Source of the DNA: Eleusine coracana subsp. coracana
Lineage: Eukaryota; Streptophyta; Magnoliopsida; Poales; Poaceae
DNA length: 64,000 nt
Assembly: GCA_032690845.1 (NCBI GenBank)
Contig: CM064428.1
Coordinates: 24,030,001 to 24,094,000 of the forward strand
Reading direction: 5' to 3'
Position 1 is the first letter of the stretch. Each line of letters begins with the position of its first letter. The notes below the pieces were generated by a model. That model saw only the letters and a list, made by a program, of their open reading frames with translations, searched no databases and was not told where the DNA came from. Positions 1 to 10,352 of the stretch are shown here, one piece after another. The position numbers were made by a program, and so were the translations under genes.

Positions 1-548
1 CAACCTCACACTAATATGTCACCAATCTCTTATTCCATCAGATGCTAATGAACTCTTCATGTTGTTAGATTTAAAAGTCTTACAACAAAAACAGAACACC
101 TTATCAATATGCTTAGAATAATCTAACCATTTTTTGTCATATACCTCTCCTTTCTTCATTACTTTGGAGTAATGGTGTATGAAAAACGTCGGGAGGTGCA
201 TCTAAAGGGAATACAAAGGTTCTGTTCTCTTATAGTATCCTTTTCTACTAACACATCCCTTACTTTGTTATCAAGATTATCCTAGTTTTTAGGATCATAA
301 ATATCTATAGGAAAAAATGGTTATTCATCAACATTATCAGATCCTAGTGAATTCTCGTGATCACTTCCATTGCTGTCATTGTCAATATTCCCATCAGCTT
401 CAGCTTGTTGCTCCGCAACAACTATTACCAATTCCTGATCAGTGTTACTTGAAGGGCCTGTAGTTGAAAAAAATTTATGAATAGCACCTCTCTGTGATTC
501 AATAAACTTAAGGGAGAAGCACGTGCGGGGGACCAAGGTGAGATGCAC
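1..548 (-). pseudogene. hAT transposase fragment (TTF zinc finger / DUF4371 type), 5' part, decayed
   Basis: Reading on the minus strand, an N-terminal stretch at 548-321 (KFFSTTGPS, then an acidic Asn/Asp-rich segment ending GSDNVDE) is followed by a second stretch at 201-19 containing FFIHHYS and a cysteine motif CFCCKTF before GIRDW. This order is that of plant hAT proteins related to ZMYM1, with a TTF-type zinc finger at the N-terminus and DUF4371 after it. Between the blocks the frame is closed by TAA and TAG codons (about 312 and 271 on the plus scale), and a frameshift near 200 separates them. The catalytic and dimerisation domains would lie left of position 1. It is a dead fragment. 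The family call comes from these motifs only. Confidence 0.7.
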
Positions 549-1093
549 GAGAGATCAGCCCGATGATGAGCTGTGTCGGCTCGGTAAATTTGGAGAGGCG
601 GAGGCTGGAAGTAGCAAGTATAGAAAACTGCCGAGACGGTCCTATGGATGAAAATTCCCATCCCATCCTGCTACCGTTCCTGCTTTTCACCTGACCGTTT
701 TCGTATTTACTGGAAAAATACGGGAACGGGACCAGCTCTTGCGGGAGCGGGAGCGGAAACGGTTGAGCCTCTGTCCCGTCCGTTTTACGGATTCCCTCCC
801 GCGGAAATGGTTGAGCCTCTGTCCTGTCCGTTTTACGGATTCTCGTTTTTGCTCGGGACATTCCTGTTTTTCATTCCCATTTTATTTTATTTTATTTTTT
901 GCTTCAGAATTTATTATATCACAGGTCCGCAAGCCAAAAAAACATGTTGACCCACAGCGAAGTCCTCTTACTGCAGCTGGACTCGGTGGAAAGTGTTTCA
1001 ACCGGGGACGAAAAAGATGTCTAGTTGCCATATGAGCTATATGGGCTTGCGTTGTTTTCTTTTCTTTTCTATGCAGTCATCATTAAGTATAAC
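549..1093. other. Intergenic, partly Ac-like subterminal sequence
   Basis: No gene is visible. From about 643 to 860 the sequence is rich in short direct and inverted copies of ACGGGA / CCGTTTT words, typical of Ac/Ds-type hAT subterminal regions. The remainder up to 1093 is AT-rich and unrecognised. It forms the left flank of the hAT element that starts at 1094. Confidence 0.5.
1086..1093. repeat. Left 8-bp target-site duplication of hAT element
   Basis: AGTATAAC here matches AGTATGAC at 4893-4900 at 7 of 8 positions. An 8-bp duplication is the hallmark of hAT insertion. Confidence 0.8.
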
Positions 1094-1105
1094 TAGAGAT
1101 GGCAA

Positions 1106-1285
1106 CGGGGCGGGTTTGGGACGAGTGGAGCAAAAGCCCACCCGCACGGTTTGGGGCGAGTGGAGCAAAAGCCCACCCGCACAAGAAAATGCAACGGGTG
1201 GAATTTTACACCCGCACCCGTGGGTGGAATGTTACACCCGCACCCGCACCCATCGGGTGTCGGGTGGGTTGCAGGTCTCCACGGG
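1106..1285. repeat. Subterminal repeats at the left end of the hAT element
   Basis: Two tandem copies (about 38 bp each, roughly 1107-1185) of a unit containing GAGTGGAGCAAAAGCCCACC are followed by many close copies of CACCCGC and its complement GCGGGTG. The same heptamers crowd 4735-4875 at the other end. Clustered short motifs near both ends are the expected transposase-binding regions in hAT elements; binding itself is inferred. Confidence 0.7.
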
Positions 1286-1863
1286 TTTTCCATATTAATA
1301 TACACTATACAATACAAATTTGATATCAGATCCATATTTCATAATAAAAACTCTCGTCCAGCAAACACAACTAGTCCTAATCCAAACATAACAACAGTCA
1401 GTCACGCACAAACACAATTATCAAAAAAGGCCATGTTCAACATACATCACTGAACTCAACTCAATTACTCAACCAAACAGATACAAGATTTCAGAATTAT
1501 TAAGAAACATGAGTACATGACAGATTGTTCACAACTCCAAGTCCAACATGTCAACACTATAGCAGTTACTACTAACCAAAGTACCAAACAAATAACAATT
1601 TTCAGAATTAAAAAAAGGCCATGTTCACACATATTAGCCATTAACCATCAACACACACATTAGTTCAGCACAGCTGCACTGCAGCAAAGGGAAACCACTC
1701 TTGTAGTCTTGTTCTTAAGTATTCTTCAATCAATGACTGTTGAATCATCGGCCTAGCAACAAAAAGAATGAAAATAGCTTTGATTAAGCACAATTATAAA
1801 TAATAATGGATAAACAAGTAGTATAAACAGAATGGTATTATAAAGAAACAGACTAGTCAATAG

Positions 1864-4276
1864 TCATATTACCATTGCTTCTTCTTCATCCTCCATACCG
1901 GTCATGAGTGCATTAATAAAACAAGATTGGTCTCCTAACATGTCAGCACGGAACCAAGCTTGCATACACATCAATCCTTCAATTGTTTTTGGTGCGAGCC
2001 TGCTTCGTTGTGGGCTAATAATCTTCCCTCCAATGCTAAAAACAGACTCAGACGCCACTGTTGTAACAGGAATAGCCATGATATCTCTAGCAATCCTTCT
2101 CAAAGTTGGATATTTGACTCCTGCATATTGCCACCAATGAATGATATCCAACACTTGAGTCCTAGGCAATGTGGGCTCCTCCAAATACAAATCTAGCTCA
2201 GTGCGCACAAATGTTGATCTCTCCTCCGGTTCCTCAGATAAGAATTTGTCAAATAGGTCAAAGACAAGATCATCACCTTCATTGGGACGTCTAATAGTTG
2301 TACTTGCACTAACACCATCTGTTGTTGCCATGCCTTCCATAGAGCCTTGGTACTCCAACACAAGATCATACAACAAACTTCTAACTCTATCTACTTCTTT
2401 ATTGGTGGTTGGACTGTCTTCCCCATGAATAGTGCTATAAAAAGCTTTCATGAATTTCAATTTGTACCTAGGATCTAAAATAGTAGCTAGTTCCATAAGC
2501 CCATGTACGTCGGTCCAATACTTCTTAAATTTGTCCTTCATCAAATTTGACATCTCCTCTACCTTAGGAATGTTGCTAGTTCTCCATTTCTCAATAGCCA
2601 AGTAAATACCACAGATTTTGGATAAAACAGATTTGCTGTGACATAAGTAGTGCCTGACAATAGCTCAGTTGCATCATAAAACAACTTCAACCTACCACAA
2701 AGCTCACTAGCAAATTCCCAATCTTCTTTTGTTGGCTTAAAAGGAGCACAAAGTGTTTCTTTTGATGCAAGACGCTCAAAAACAGATTGATATTCTAATG
2801 CAGTGCTTAACATAAGGTAGGTTGAATTCCATCTTGTTTTAACATCTAGAGCTATTCTTTTAGTGTACTTAATGTTCATTTGACCAGCTATCTTTTCAAA
2901 ACGCTCATGTCTTTTAGGTGTGGCACACCAAAACCCAACAGAATCACGAACCCTTGCTAGGCCCTTATCCATAACCGTCATTCCATCTTTAACAATCAGG
3001 TTTATGATATGTGCAACACAACGCATGTGTAATAATTTACTATTTAGCATAAGAGAAGCAAGGGGGCATCTTATCTTTCATCTTGTCCATGAGATTGTCA
3101 TTGGTGGTGCAATTATCAAGAGTTACCGTTGAAACATTCTTGACAATCTGCCAATCTTCTAGCACATCATGAAGAACATCACTTATAACGTCACCTGTAT
3201 GTGGATGTGGCACATACATGAACCTACATTGAACACAACATTTCAGCAATCACCATACTTCACTTGGAAACATTAGAGGTTATTATTACCTTAAAAATGA
3301 ACATAAAGGCTTATTATTACCTTAAAAGAAAACTTTTTAGTTTCCACTCATCATCAATAAAGTGCACTGTCATAGCCATATATCCCTTCTTTTGATGATT
3401 TGCAGTCCACATGTCCGTTGTAACAGCAATTCGAGATTGGCACCGCTGAAATGAATTCACCAAAGAAAGTCTATGGCCATCATACATATCCAAAATATCT
3501 TTTTTGATAGTGTTTCTTGACACTGCTTTAAAAAGGGGCTTCAATGCTGCACAAAACCTCCTAAATCCAGCATGATTCACCATAGACAATGGATACTCGT
3601 GCACACAAATCATCAAAGCAAGTTCTTTCCTAGCTACTTGTTGATCAAAGACATATTTCTCAACTACTACTGCCCCTTTTGCATCTTTACCCATCTTCAA
3701 AGTTGCTTGCTTAAGTCCTTTTCTAACTGATCGATCTGGACAACAATCAAGGTGACCCCACAAGTGATTTGTTCCTGCTCTACTACCTCCAACTAAAAGC
3801 CACAAGTGATTTGTTCCTGCTCTACTACCTCCAACTAAAAGCTTTTTACACCATATGCATTTAGCTTTCAATTTGCCTGCCACTGTCACTTCTTCAAATT
3901 CTAACCATACATCAGATTTCCTCTTCTTCTTCCCTTTCCCACCACCACCAGCAACCACATCGTCCTCTATGACAACAATATTATCATCATCTCCTTGAGA
4001 TTGAACAGGGGGTGCTGGTGCTTCAGTGTTACCTGGTTCATTGGAGGACGGAGCACCTGAAGCTTCATGGCGAGACGACGGTGTACCAGTGTCAGCATCA
4101 TTTGAGGAAGGGGTTGTCCATGCATGTGCCTGTGGCCTTGGCCTCTTCAATGTACCTCAAGGTCGAGGGCGAGACGACGGTGTCGCAGAAGATGTTGTAG
4201 ACGACCGAGGTGCAGGTGGACGACCATCAGGAGCTTGTGAGCCAGAGCCGCTGGTTCCTTGGCCTTGGGTCGACAT
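1864..4276 (-). pseudogene. hAT transposase (BED zinc finger, RNase-H-like core, hAT dimerisation domain), disrupted
   Basis: The likely start is the ATG at 4276 (protein begins MSTQGQ), giving a Ser/Pro-rich leader. A BED zinc finger follows (CIWC ... HxxxH ... CC, about 3870-3730), then the catalytic core (TTDMWT, LDNCTTND) and a C-terminal hAT dimerisation domain ending near 1864 (ASESVFSIGGKIISPQRSRL). An intron with good borders lies at 3224-3320. Defects are an in-frame TGA at 4159-4157, an extra base near 3062-3075 shifting frame before HMRCVAHIINLIVKDG, and a lost base near 2616 before AIEKWRTS. A 42-bp tandem duplication (3759-3800 and 3801-3842) inserts 14 residues into the zinc finger. 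Known role of the family: cut-and-paste transposase in the nucleus. This copy cannot encode it. Confidence 0.85.
3759..3842. repeat. 42-bp in-frame tandem duplication inside the BED finger
   Basis: Positions 3759-3800 and 3801-3842 are identical 42-mers. Translated on the minus strand, each copy contributes 14 residues containing GGSRAGTNHLW, so the duplication separates the first Cys pair of the finger from the following His ligands without breaking the frame. Confidence 0.9.
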
Positions 4277-4734
4277 GCCTTCAGATGCGGTTAGAAACCA
4301 CGGCAGCCTCGTCATGTTGCTCTGCCTTCGGCGACGTCGCGCCCTCAAGCGCGCACGATATCGATACGAGTCCGTGGCATCGACTCCTTGGTGCTGCCGC
4401 GCGCGCGGCGAGCCGGCGGCGCCCTACAGCGGCCACGCGGGCGAGGCAACGTTGGGCGGTGGCCGGCAGGGAGGGCAAAGAGGGGCCGACGTGCTGCTTG
4501 GTGCTGGCGCAGTGGCGCTGCTGGAACTAGACGGTGTCGGCCGTCGGCGAGGCGAGATGGCGAGTAGAGAGGGAGCGGGGAGCCGATGCCGATTCGATCG
4601 AGTGGCGGCGCCTCGATTGCTAGCGGCAGCAGGTAGAGGCAGCAACGGAGGCTAGGGTTATGCTCACGCAATGGGCTTTTGGGATTTGGGCTGGGCTGAA
4701 ATTCCTTGGTGACTTATTTTTTACGGGGCCTGCG

Positions 4735-4880
4735 GGGCACCCGCGGGTGGAAATATAAACCCGCCCCGCACCCGTGTTTCTATGGAGCGGGTGCGGGTGC
4801 CACCCGCGGGTGGGATTTTGGCCTCGCACCCGCCCTGCTCGAGTCAGGAACCCGACGGGGCCCCGCACCCACGACCCAGA
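4735..4880. repeat. Subterminal repeats at the right end of the hAT element
   Basis: Many copies of CACCCGC / GCGGGTG packed within about 145 bp of the right terminus mirror the block at the left end. Confidence 0.7.
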
Positions 4881-4892
4881 TTGCCATCTCTA

Positions 4893-4900
4893 AGTATGAC
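4893..4900. repeat. Right 8-bp target-site duplication of hAT element
   Basis: AGTATGAC directly follows the right inverted repeat and pairs with AGTATAAC at 1086-1093, with one mismatch. Confidence 0.8.
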
Positions 4901-5130
4901 CCAACTAGGACTAAGGAGCCTCGAGGGAGTTGTGTAGTACATGATGTACGTTTTTTTTATTTTTTATTATACTATAAATTAAAACAGGGAAAAGATTTAC
5001 ACACACACTTGTAGTTTTTATTTAATTCTCTTTCGTGATATATAGATAAAAGTATGCCATGACGATTTTTCATCAGAAAAATATATGACATGTTTTAAAA
5101 AAAATAGTTACGTGTTGTACTTCTCTAGAA

Positions 5131-5952
5131 TCTATTAAGCGAGGTGAGGTTGTCTATATCAAGATTTTCGTGTCCGCAGCAGTCAAACGTATCACGTGGA
5201 GTCCTTGTCTGTGTCGTGGCCGTCTTGGCCTGGAGTTTTTGTGTCGCCCCTATGTGAGTTTCCGTTGTCATAAAAAAATCTGCCCCGTGAACTTCGACGT
5301 GCACCATCAGGACTCCGAGTCCGACCCCGCATAGCCTCACAAGACCCCTGGCGATAACATAAAGACCGGAACACCTCTAAGGTTTCTGACATCGGTAAAT
5401 TAAGTAAATTCATCTGCTCCATCGCCGTCTACATTGCCGTCGATGAGCTAACATCAAATTGATGACTCAAACGGATGCCCAAAAGTCCACGGATTCGATT
5501 TTTCTACTTCCCGGCTGTCTTCCTCCCCTCTCCCTGTGCTGGCCCGAGCTTCTGGACCTTGTCCATGGCAGGTGCCTGTGACGCTTGTAGAAGGAAGAAG
5601 AAGACCAACAGGTCCAACACGCCGCAGCCAACGAAGAGGTATGAGCTTAACTGTGTTTTTTGTCCAGTCCAGTAATGGGCCTATGCTTTAGGCCTGATTG
5701 AGTTATTTTCTTTGAATTGCTGGGTTATAGGTAAGTAAATTTGGCTTTGTTTCAATAGGAGGGAATCTACATAACACCAATTGATAAGAGAATGAAAAAA
5801 GTACCGCTAAAAATGCAAATTGTTTTGCAGAGGTTTTGCTCATAATTTCCTTCCTACTGATCAAAAAATAGGAAATTATCTTAGTTGAAGATATATATGC
5901 TATTGTAAAAAAATTTTAAGACCCCGTAGCAACGCACGGGCAATTTGCTAGT
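5131..5952 (+). mobile_element. Candidate small Helitron with a gene-like fragment
   Basis: The 3' end is typical: CCCGT (5923-5927) and ACGGG (5936-5940) form a stem around AGCAACGC, followed by CAATTTG and the terminal CTAGT (5948-5952), with host T at 5953. The best 5' end is TCTATTAAGC at 5131 after host A at 5130, as expected for insertion between A and T. An alternative TCTCTA start lies at 5122 but lacks the preceding A. No Rep/helicase is present, so it would be non-autonomous. Within it, 5563-5639 reads MAGACDACRRKKK up to AAGAG followed by GTATGAG, resembling a captured exon and splice donor. The 3' end is firm; the 5' end and the capture are inferred. Confidence 0.55.
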
Positions 5953-6318
5953 TGTGTATGATGTGCAGTTGATTCATGATTATGTGTTGCATAGTTATTT
6001 GCTACGAGTCCTTGTCCTAGTAATATATATGCTATTATGTTGGGTCGATGTACTGGTTACTGACCGTTTTCGACATATTTCTAACCGGATTAGCTCATTT
6101 CCAATCAACTAGATTTATTCGTTCATTTTTGTTCCCGTCATTCTTGTTTTTCTGTCCAATTAAAAAATATGAAAAGGAAAACGGGATGAGTATTTTTCTG
6201 ACCGTTCCTGTCCGTTTCCAGCCCTAGAGATGGATGGCGATTCCGTTAGGTAGCATCTTCTCAACGCCTGGTAATCTAAGAAGATTAGCATATGCAATAT
6301 TAGCTGTTGCGGTCAGGT
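5953..6318. other. Non-coding, right Ac-like subterminal region
   Basis: No gene. From about 6050 to 6226 the strand carries GACCGTT, CGGGATGAG and CCGTTTCCAGCCCTA words, which form the Ac-like terminus described separately. The remainder is unrecognised AT-rich DNA. Confidence 0.5.
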
Positions 6319-6392
6319 TCCGTAACACTTTTTTTGCGAACGGTCAGGTTCCATAACACTTTTTTTGCGAACGGTCAGGTTCGGTTACACGG
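6319..6392. repeat. Short tandem repeat, about 31 bp, 2.4 copies
   Basis: A unit starting GGTCAGGTTCCGTAACAC followed by a T-run and GCGAAC is repeated at about 6350 with a single G-to-A change, and a third partial copy begins GGTCAGGTTCGG near 6376. Confidence 0.8.
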
Positions 6393-7190
6393 TGAGATAT
6401 GAAAAAAAAAACGTGCACAATACACTGCAAACATCCACAATCTGCTTTTGTAGGTTTAGTTCAGCACCCCCTTTGATGCATTCTTAGCTCCGCGACTGGA
6501 TTTGGTTTAACACAGAGTGAATCTGTACGTTGTAATTTTATCATGACTAGGACAAGGCTGCGCATCAAGCAAATCCTTAAAAAAGTAATAATGTAATTAA
6601 TTTGGTGATTGAGATAACATGAAAAGAAAGGAGGTTAGATCAAGTTAGAAGAGGGGTGTATGTTGCCGTGCGTCCGCTGGTGTTTCTTCTGCATGCGAAA
6701 TTGGCCGAGGAAAGTGCGTGGAAGAACAAGACACTCAGAAGCAAAAATTTTCACGTGGGAAAGGCTCACATGCACGCAAGGAGGCCGATAGCGAGCGGCA
6801 GCGGCTCGGCAAAGATGGAGAGCGGAGGAGCAGGAATACCAAGCGGCTAGAAATACCGCGCTGGATGACGATTCTACTGGAAGGGGATTTATTAGTTATT
6901 TTTCTAAATTTAACTAACAACTTTAATTTACAGAGGCGGTTAAAGATGCTCTTAGGCGGTCACTCCAAATAATTTGGCATTGACTCGATTGAAAGAGAGC
7001 TAAAGCATATTTGTTCTTTTTTTTTTTTTTTGCTAGACAGAAGCTGGAACAAATATAGTTCTAAAAAGCTAACTTTAAAAAAAGTTAACTTTTAAAAAAA
7101 TAAATTAAAGAGTAAAAATCTTATCAAATTTTGCTTTTGTGACTTTTATCGTGCAGAGAGGTAAATACATAGCGAATAAAAGTTAAAAGC
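6393..7190. other. Non-coding, no recognised feature
   Basis: Only short, motif-free reading frames occur here. A segment near 6890-6960 (GGCGGTTAAAGATGCTCTTAGG) resembles the ends of some grass MITEs, but I could not find a partner end. Confidence 0.4.
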
Positions 7191-7406
7191 TACTTCCTCC
7201 ATTTCAACTCAAATGTTATTCTCTCATTCAATATTTTCCTAATATATGTTGTCTTATTTTTTAATGCATATTTCTTTCTCCCAAAACACACCACTATTTC
7301 TATCTCTATCTATCTTCTCTTTGTTTTCTGTATATCACACCTTTTTACTCTAATTTAATTCTCGTGTCCAAAGTTAGAATGATATATATAGTTAAACGAG
7401 GAAGTA
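7191..7406. mobile_element. Stowaway-type MITE
   Basis: The element starts CTTCCTCC at 7193 and ends with the complement (GAGGAAG, to 7404), flanked on both sides by TA (7191-7192 and 7405-7406), the target duplication of Tc1/mariner-derived Stowaway elements. It is about 212 bp, AT-rich and non-coding. The start closely resembles the family's CTCCCTCCGT consensus, with some substitutions. Confidence 0.7.
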
Positions 7407-8169
7407 TAAAAGCAAATTTTCTCGGCTAAAGGTAAAAAATCTCCAGGATTCTCACGTAACTATGCCAAATAGCTAGTTCTATAGACATGTCTAATATGTT
7501 TTATGTGACTGTTTAGTCGAGTGAGTCAGTTGTGTGTCCAATATAGACTTTATTTTCTACGTGGCACCGGTCACATGAAACCATTCGACGTGACCTAAGT
7601 ACATGTCTCGCATAAAAAAATTTACATTATTACTAAATATAGAATTTATAAAATTTCAACGAATGATATTTTTTTAAAAGGATTAATTGCATAAACCATC
7701 ACATATGTTATTTGGAATTTACGATTTCCAGTCATAAATCTTTTTATTATAAATTTCCACCTTCTTACTTTATTCTGTTATAAAAACAACCCTGTTCACA
7801 CATATCTAATTCACCAACATAAATTTAAAAAATCTAAATGTAATATTGTTAAAGTTTATAAATGAGTATAATTAGTTTTTGAGAAATATCCAAATCTCAA
7901 ATTCTATGTGACACCATTCAAACTCTAAATGGCATCTTTTGCGGCATACTATTAAAAAAAATTAAAGATTATACTTTCAAATTTTGTAATTTTGATAAGA
8001 ACTCCATTGGGTGCTCTAAATGAATAAAAAGAGATTCAATTATTAAAACATATGCAAATTATGATAGTTTTTGTAACAAAAGTTAGTGGATAGGTGATTA
8101 TTTGTAATAAAATAATTTATAGACACAGAATCTCAAACTGTCCAAGTGACGTATGGGATAATTGTACAA
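7407..8169. other. AT-rich non-coding region
   Basis: I see no gene, no clear inverted-repeat pair and no RNA gene. Several long A/T tracts occur. The last base, A8169, forms the left half of the AT target of the Helitron that follows. Confidence 0.5.
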
Positions 8170-9279
8170 TCTCTATATATGGAAAACGCTTACGTTTTCT
8201 TGCAAATTAGCCATGACACGTCATCAAAGCCCTAACAGCCGTCAGATCAACCTAGTGAGAGATACGGAAGCGTTGGATCTGGAACTGAACATCTTGCATC
8301 TAGCCCCTTCGAGAACGGACAAATAAATTTATTTGTTTTAGATCCTCTCACATGTTCTCTGTATAGTTTCATCTAGCACCTTCGAGAACTGCAATTTCGT
8401 TGCCGGTCCTTCCATAAAAATATAAGTCTCAATTCTAAATTTTAGGAAATAAACGTGATTTATGAAACATTAATAATATACCTAACATTTGAGAATAAAT
8501 AAAGTCAATAAAAATATCTATTTTACAGACTTTATGATTTTATAGGTGATAAAAAATTGATCCTTGTGTCTGAATCAATAGATGTACCAAAAATATATTC
8601 AGTGTATAGTTTAATTGACTTGCTCCTTACTTTTTTAAATGGATCAAATCTATATTTATCACTACAATAAAAAGACAAATTCTATAACTACAAAAGAGCT
8701 AATCCAATATGAAATTATTAACCAATCAATAAATAATTGTAAAAAAAAGTTAAAAATGACGACCTGCTTCTAAACCCTAAGGTCTAAGAGGATGAAAATA
8801 TTGATTCATTAAAAAAATTGACATGTATGAGTAATATTTTAGACCCAATAAAACTCAGGGGATTAATATTTTATAATAACAAATATGAGCTTGAGAACTG
8901 GCCCTATTTTTTGGCCTTTTTCACCTTATTAAATTATAATGATTTAATTTTATTGTTATATTTAAATCAAACTTTTACCCACCACTTTCTCTCCAACATG
9001 CTAAAATGACATTTACAATTAATATTTTTCCTTTTCCCCCTAGAAGTCTTAAGTTTTTTTGCCTTTTGTTTCCGACAAACATCGTTCGGTACCGAGGTTA
9101 GCTACTTATCTATTTTCTTTTCTAAAAGTGTTTTTCATTATCCGTGCTAAAATAAAGATGGGACACAATAAAAATCTCTCTCTCAAAAACAAAAATAGGA
9201 TTATAGAGGCAATAATACAGTCAACAGACAAATAGTAACACATAGCATACGTGCGGCGTTGCCACGCAAAAACTCTAGT
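8170..9279 (+). mobile_element. Non-autonomous Helitron
   Basis: The 5' end is TCTCTATATATGG at 8170, preceded by A. The 3' end is CTAGT at 9275-9279, followed by T, so the element sits exactly between A and T. About 10 bp before the end an imperfect hairpin is formed by TGCG and CGCA (9252-9268). Just inside the 5' end there is a perfect palindrome, GAAAACG-CTTA-CGTTTTC (about 8182-8199). The 1,110-bp interior is AT-rich without Rep/helicase coding. These ends match what is known for plant Helitrons, which leave no target duplication. Confidence 0.72.
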
Positions 9280-9587
9280 TATTTTTAATTAAAAGTATTA
9301 ATTAAAGATTAAATCTTAAAAGTTCTATTCTATTTTTTTGCGTCGAAAAATTCTATTCTATTATTACTTAGATTAAACATGTCACGTATGCATTTTCTTG
9401 TCTGACCCACAATAAGAAGTTTGACTGGGGCCAACTTGAGCTAGGATAATTTACAGCCTCAGTTTATTAGCTTTTTTTAAGTATAGTCTCTATTATATCT
9501 TTGAGACGACCATACCAAAATTAATAAGGAGTTTGAAATGATCTTCTCCTCCTTAAACAAGAAATTTGGAGCACATGGAACTCATCC
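9280..9587. other. Non-coding flank
   Basis: No gene or family recognised. This forms the left flank of the gypsy-related LTR starting at 9588. Confidence 0.4.
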
Positions 9588-9896
9588 TGTCGATACTATT
9601 ATCAGTAGTGGATCATAGGGCTACCCATGATTCTTGTGTGCCGGTAGAGGCATACGCGAGACCGAGAGTCGATGGACACACAAGACGCAAGGTTTAGACA
9701 GGTTCGGGCTTATGGTGTATTATGCGGCATGATGCGGGTATCAATGAGAGAGCCCCTGCCCCTCCTTATATATCCCCGGAGGGGGGGGGGGAGCAGGGTT
9801 ACATGGCAAGTCTCCTAGTCGGTTAAAACATGATTTCCGACTAGGATTCTATCTCTAACTTTCTATCTCTAGTATTGACTTATCGTGTACTCCAAG
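9588..9896 (-). repeat. Truncated LTR 1 of the Tat-related array
   Basis: It starts TGTCGATACTATTATC like LTR 2 but lacks two stretches present there: about 43 bp after GGTTCGGGC, and everything from just after CCAAGTA (9897) through the LTR end and polypurine tract up to TAGCCCCCGACTCAG. The second junction carries a short shared GTA, suggesting deletion at microhomology. A G-run of about 12 near 9780 sits beside the TATA-like element. Confidence 0.8.
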
Positions 9897-10245
9897 TATA
9901 GCCCCCGACTCAGAAGGTATTTAGACCATAAAATATCTTGTGAGTCAAAAATAATAACACCGTATGTAAATCTGGATCTACCGCTTTCCCCGACTCATTC
10001 GATAAGGAGTTTCAGTACGGTAGCCTCCAAGATTGGTTCTACCACTCTCCCCAATAAAAGAAACCATTGGTACTAATAAATCCGAGTGATATTGATCAAG
10101 TATAACAAGTATATCAGCCCCCGGGTGTGATTCCAAGTAAACAATATCAACTCTTGCAGGGCTCTCCAATATTGAGTAAAATCATGAACCATGATCATGA
10201 TAGCCCTTCTGGAAATAATTCCGACCAAAATCATGAGTAGTTGAT

Positions 10246-10352
10246 CATGGTCGAGTGACCCAATGACTCGGCGCTCCATGACCGAGTGATCCAATGACTC
10301 GGTGCTCCGTGACCGAGTGATCCAATGACTCGGCGCTCCGTGGTCGAGTGAT
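10246..10352. repeat. 31-bp tandem repeat, three units plus a partial
   Basis: A unit of the form CATGACCGAGTGATCCAATG followed by ACTCGGCGCTC is repeated three times with few changes. The homologous place in the second unit of the array (12445-12551) carries the same three copies. Confidence 0.85.

Larger units (their letters stand above)
1094..4892 (-). mobile_element. Complete hAT transposon (BED-finger transposase family)
   Basis: The element begins TAGAGATGGCAA (1094-1105) and ends with the exact reverse complement TTGCCATCTCTA (4881-4892), a 12-bp perfect terminal inverted repeat fitting the hAT consensus YARNG. It is 3,799 bp and flanked by a near-perfect 8-bp duplication. GC-rich subterminal blocks lie inside both ends, and a single transposase gene fills the middle on the minus strand. 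Ends and target duplication are well preserved, but the gene is broken, so the element could only have moved recently with transposase supplied in trans. Confidence 0.92.
643..6226 (-). mobile_element. Candidate Ac/Ds-like hAT element, non-autonomous, with nested insertions
   Basis: The right edge, read on the minus strand from 6226, starts TAGGGCTGGAAACGG, continues with AACGGTCAG and a CCCGTTTTCC block, and closely parallels the known 5' end of maize Ac. The left edge, from 643 on the plus strand, reads TATGGATGAAAA followed by CCCATCCCATCC and CTACCGTTCC, parallel to the Ac 3' end. The two edges are in correct inverted orientation. The interior holds a complete unrelated hAT (1094-4892) and a Helitron (about 5131-5952), with no Ac-type transposase seen. 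The flanking 8-mers (GACGGTCC and GAGATGGA) do not match, so the edges may belong to two different copies. The Ac comparison is from memory of the family. Confidence 0.45.

Noticed and set aside
4026..4655. A 209-codon plus-strand frame
   Set aside because: It lies antisense to the N-terminus of the hAT transposase and in GC-rich DNA where stop codons are rare.
6656..6972. Overlapping plus-strand frames of 64 and 84 codons
   Set aside because: No motif, and composition typical of random sequence; no neighbouring exon or promoter supports a gene.
10246..10352. Regularly spaced 31-bp repeats, CRISPR-like at first glance
   Set aside because: The repeats are directly adjacent with no unique spacers, and the window is a plant genome.
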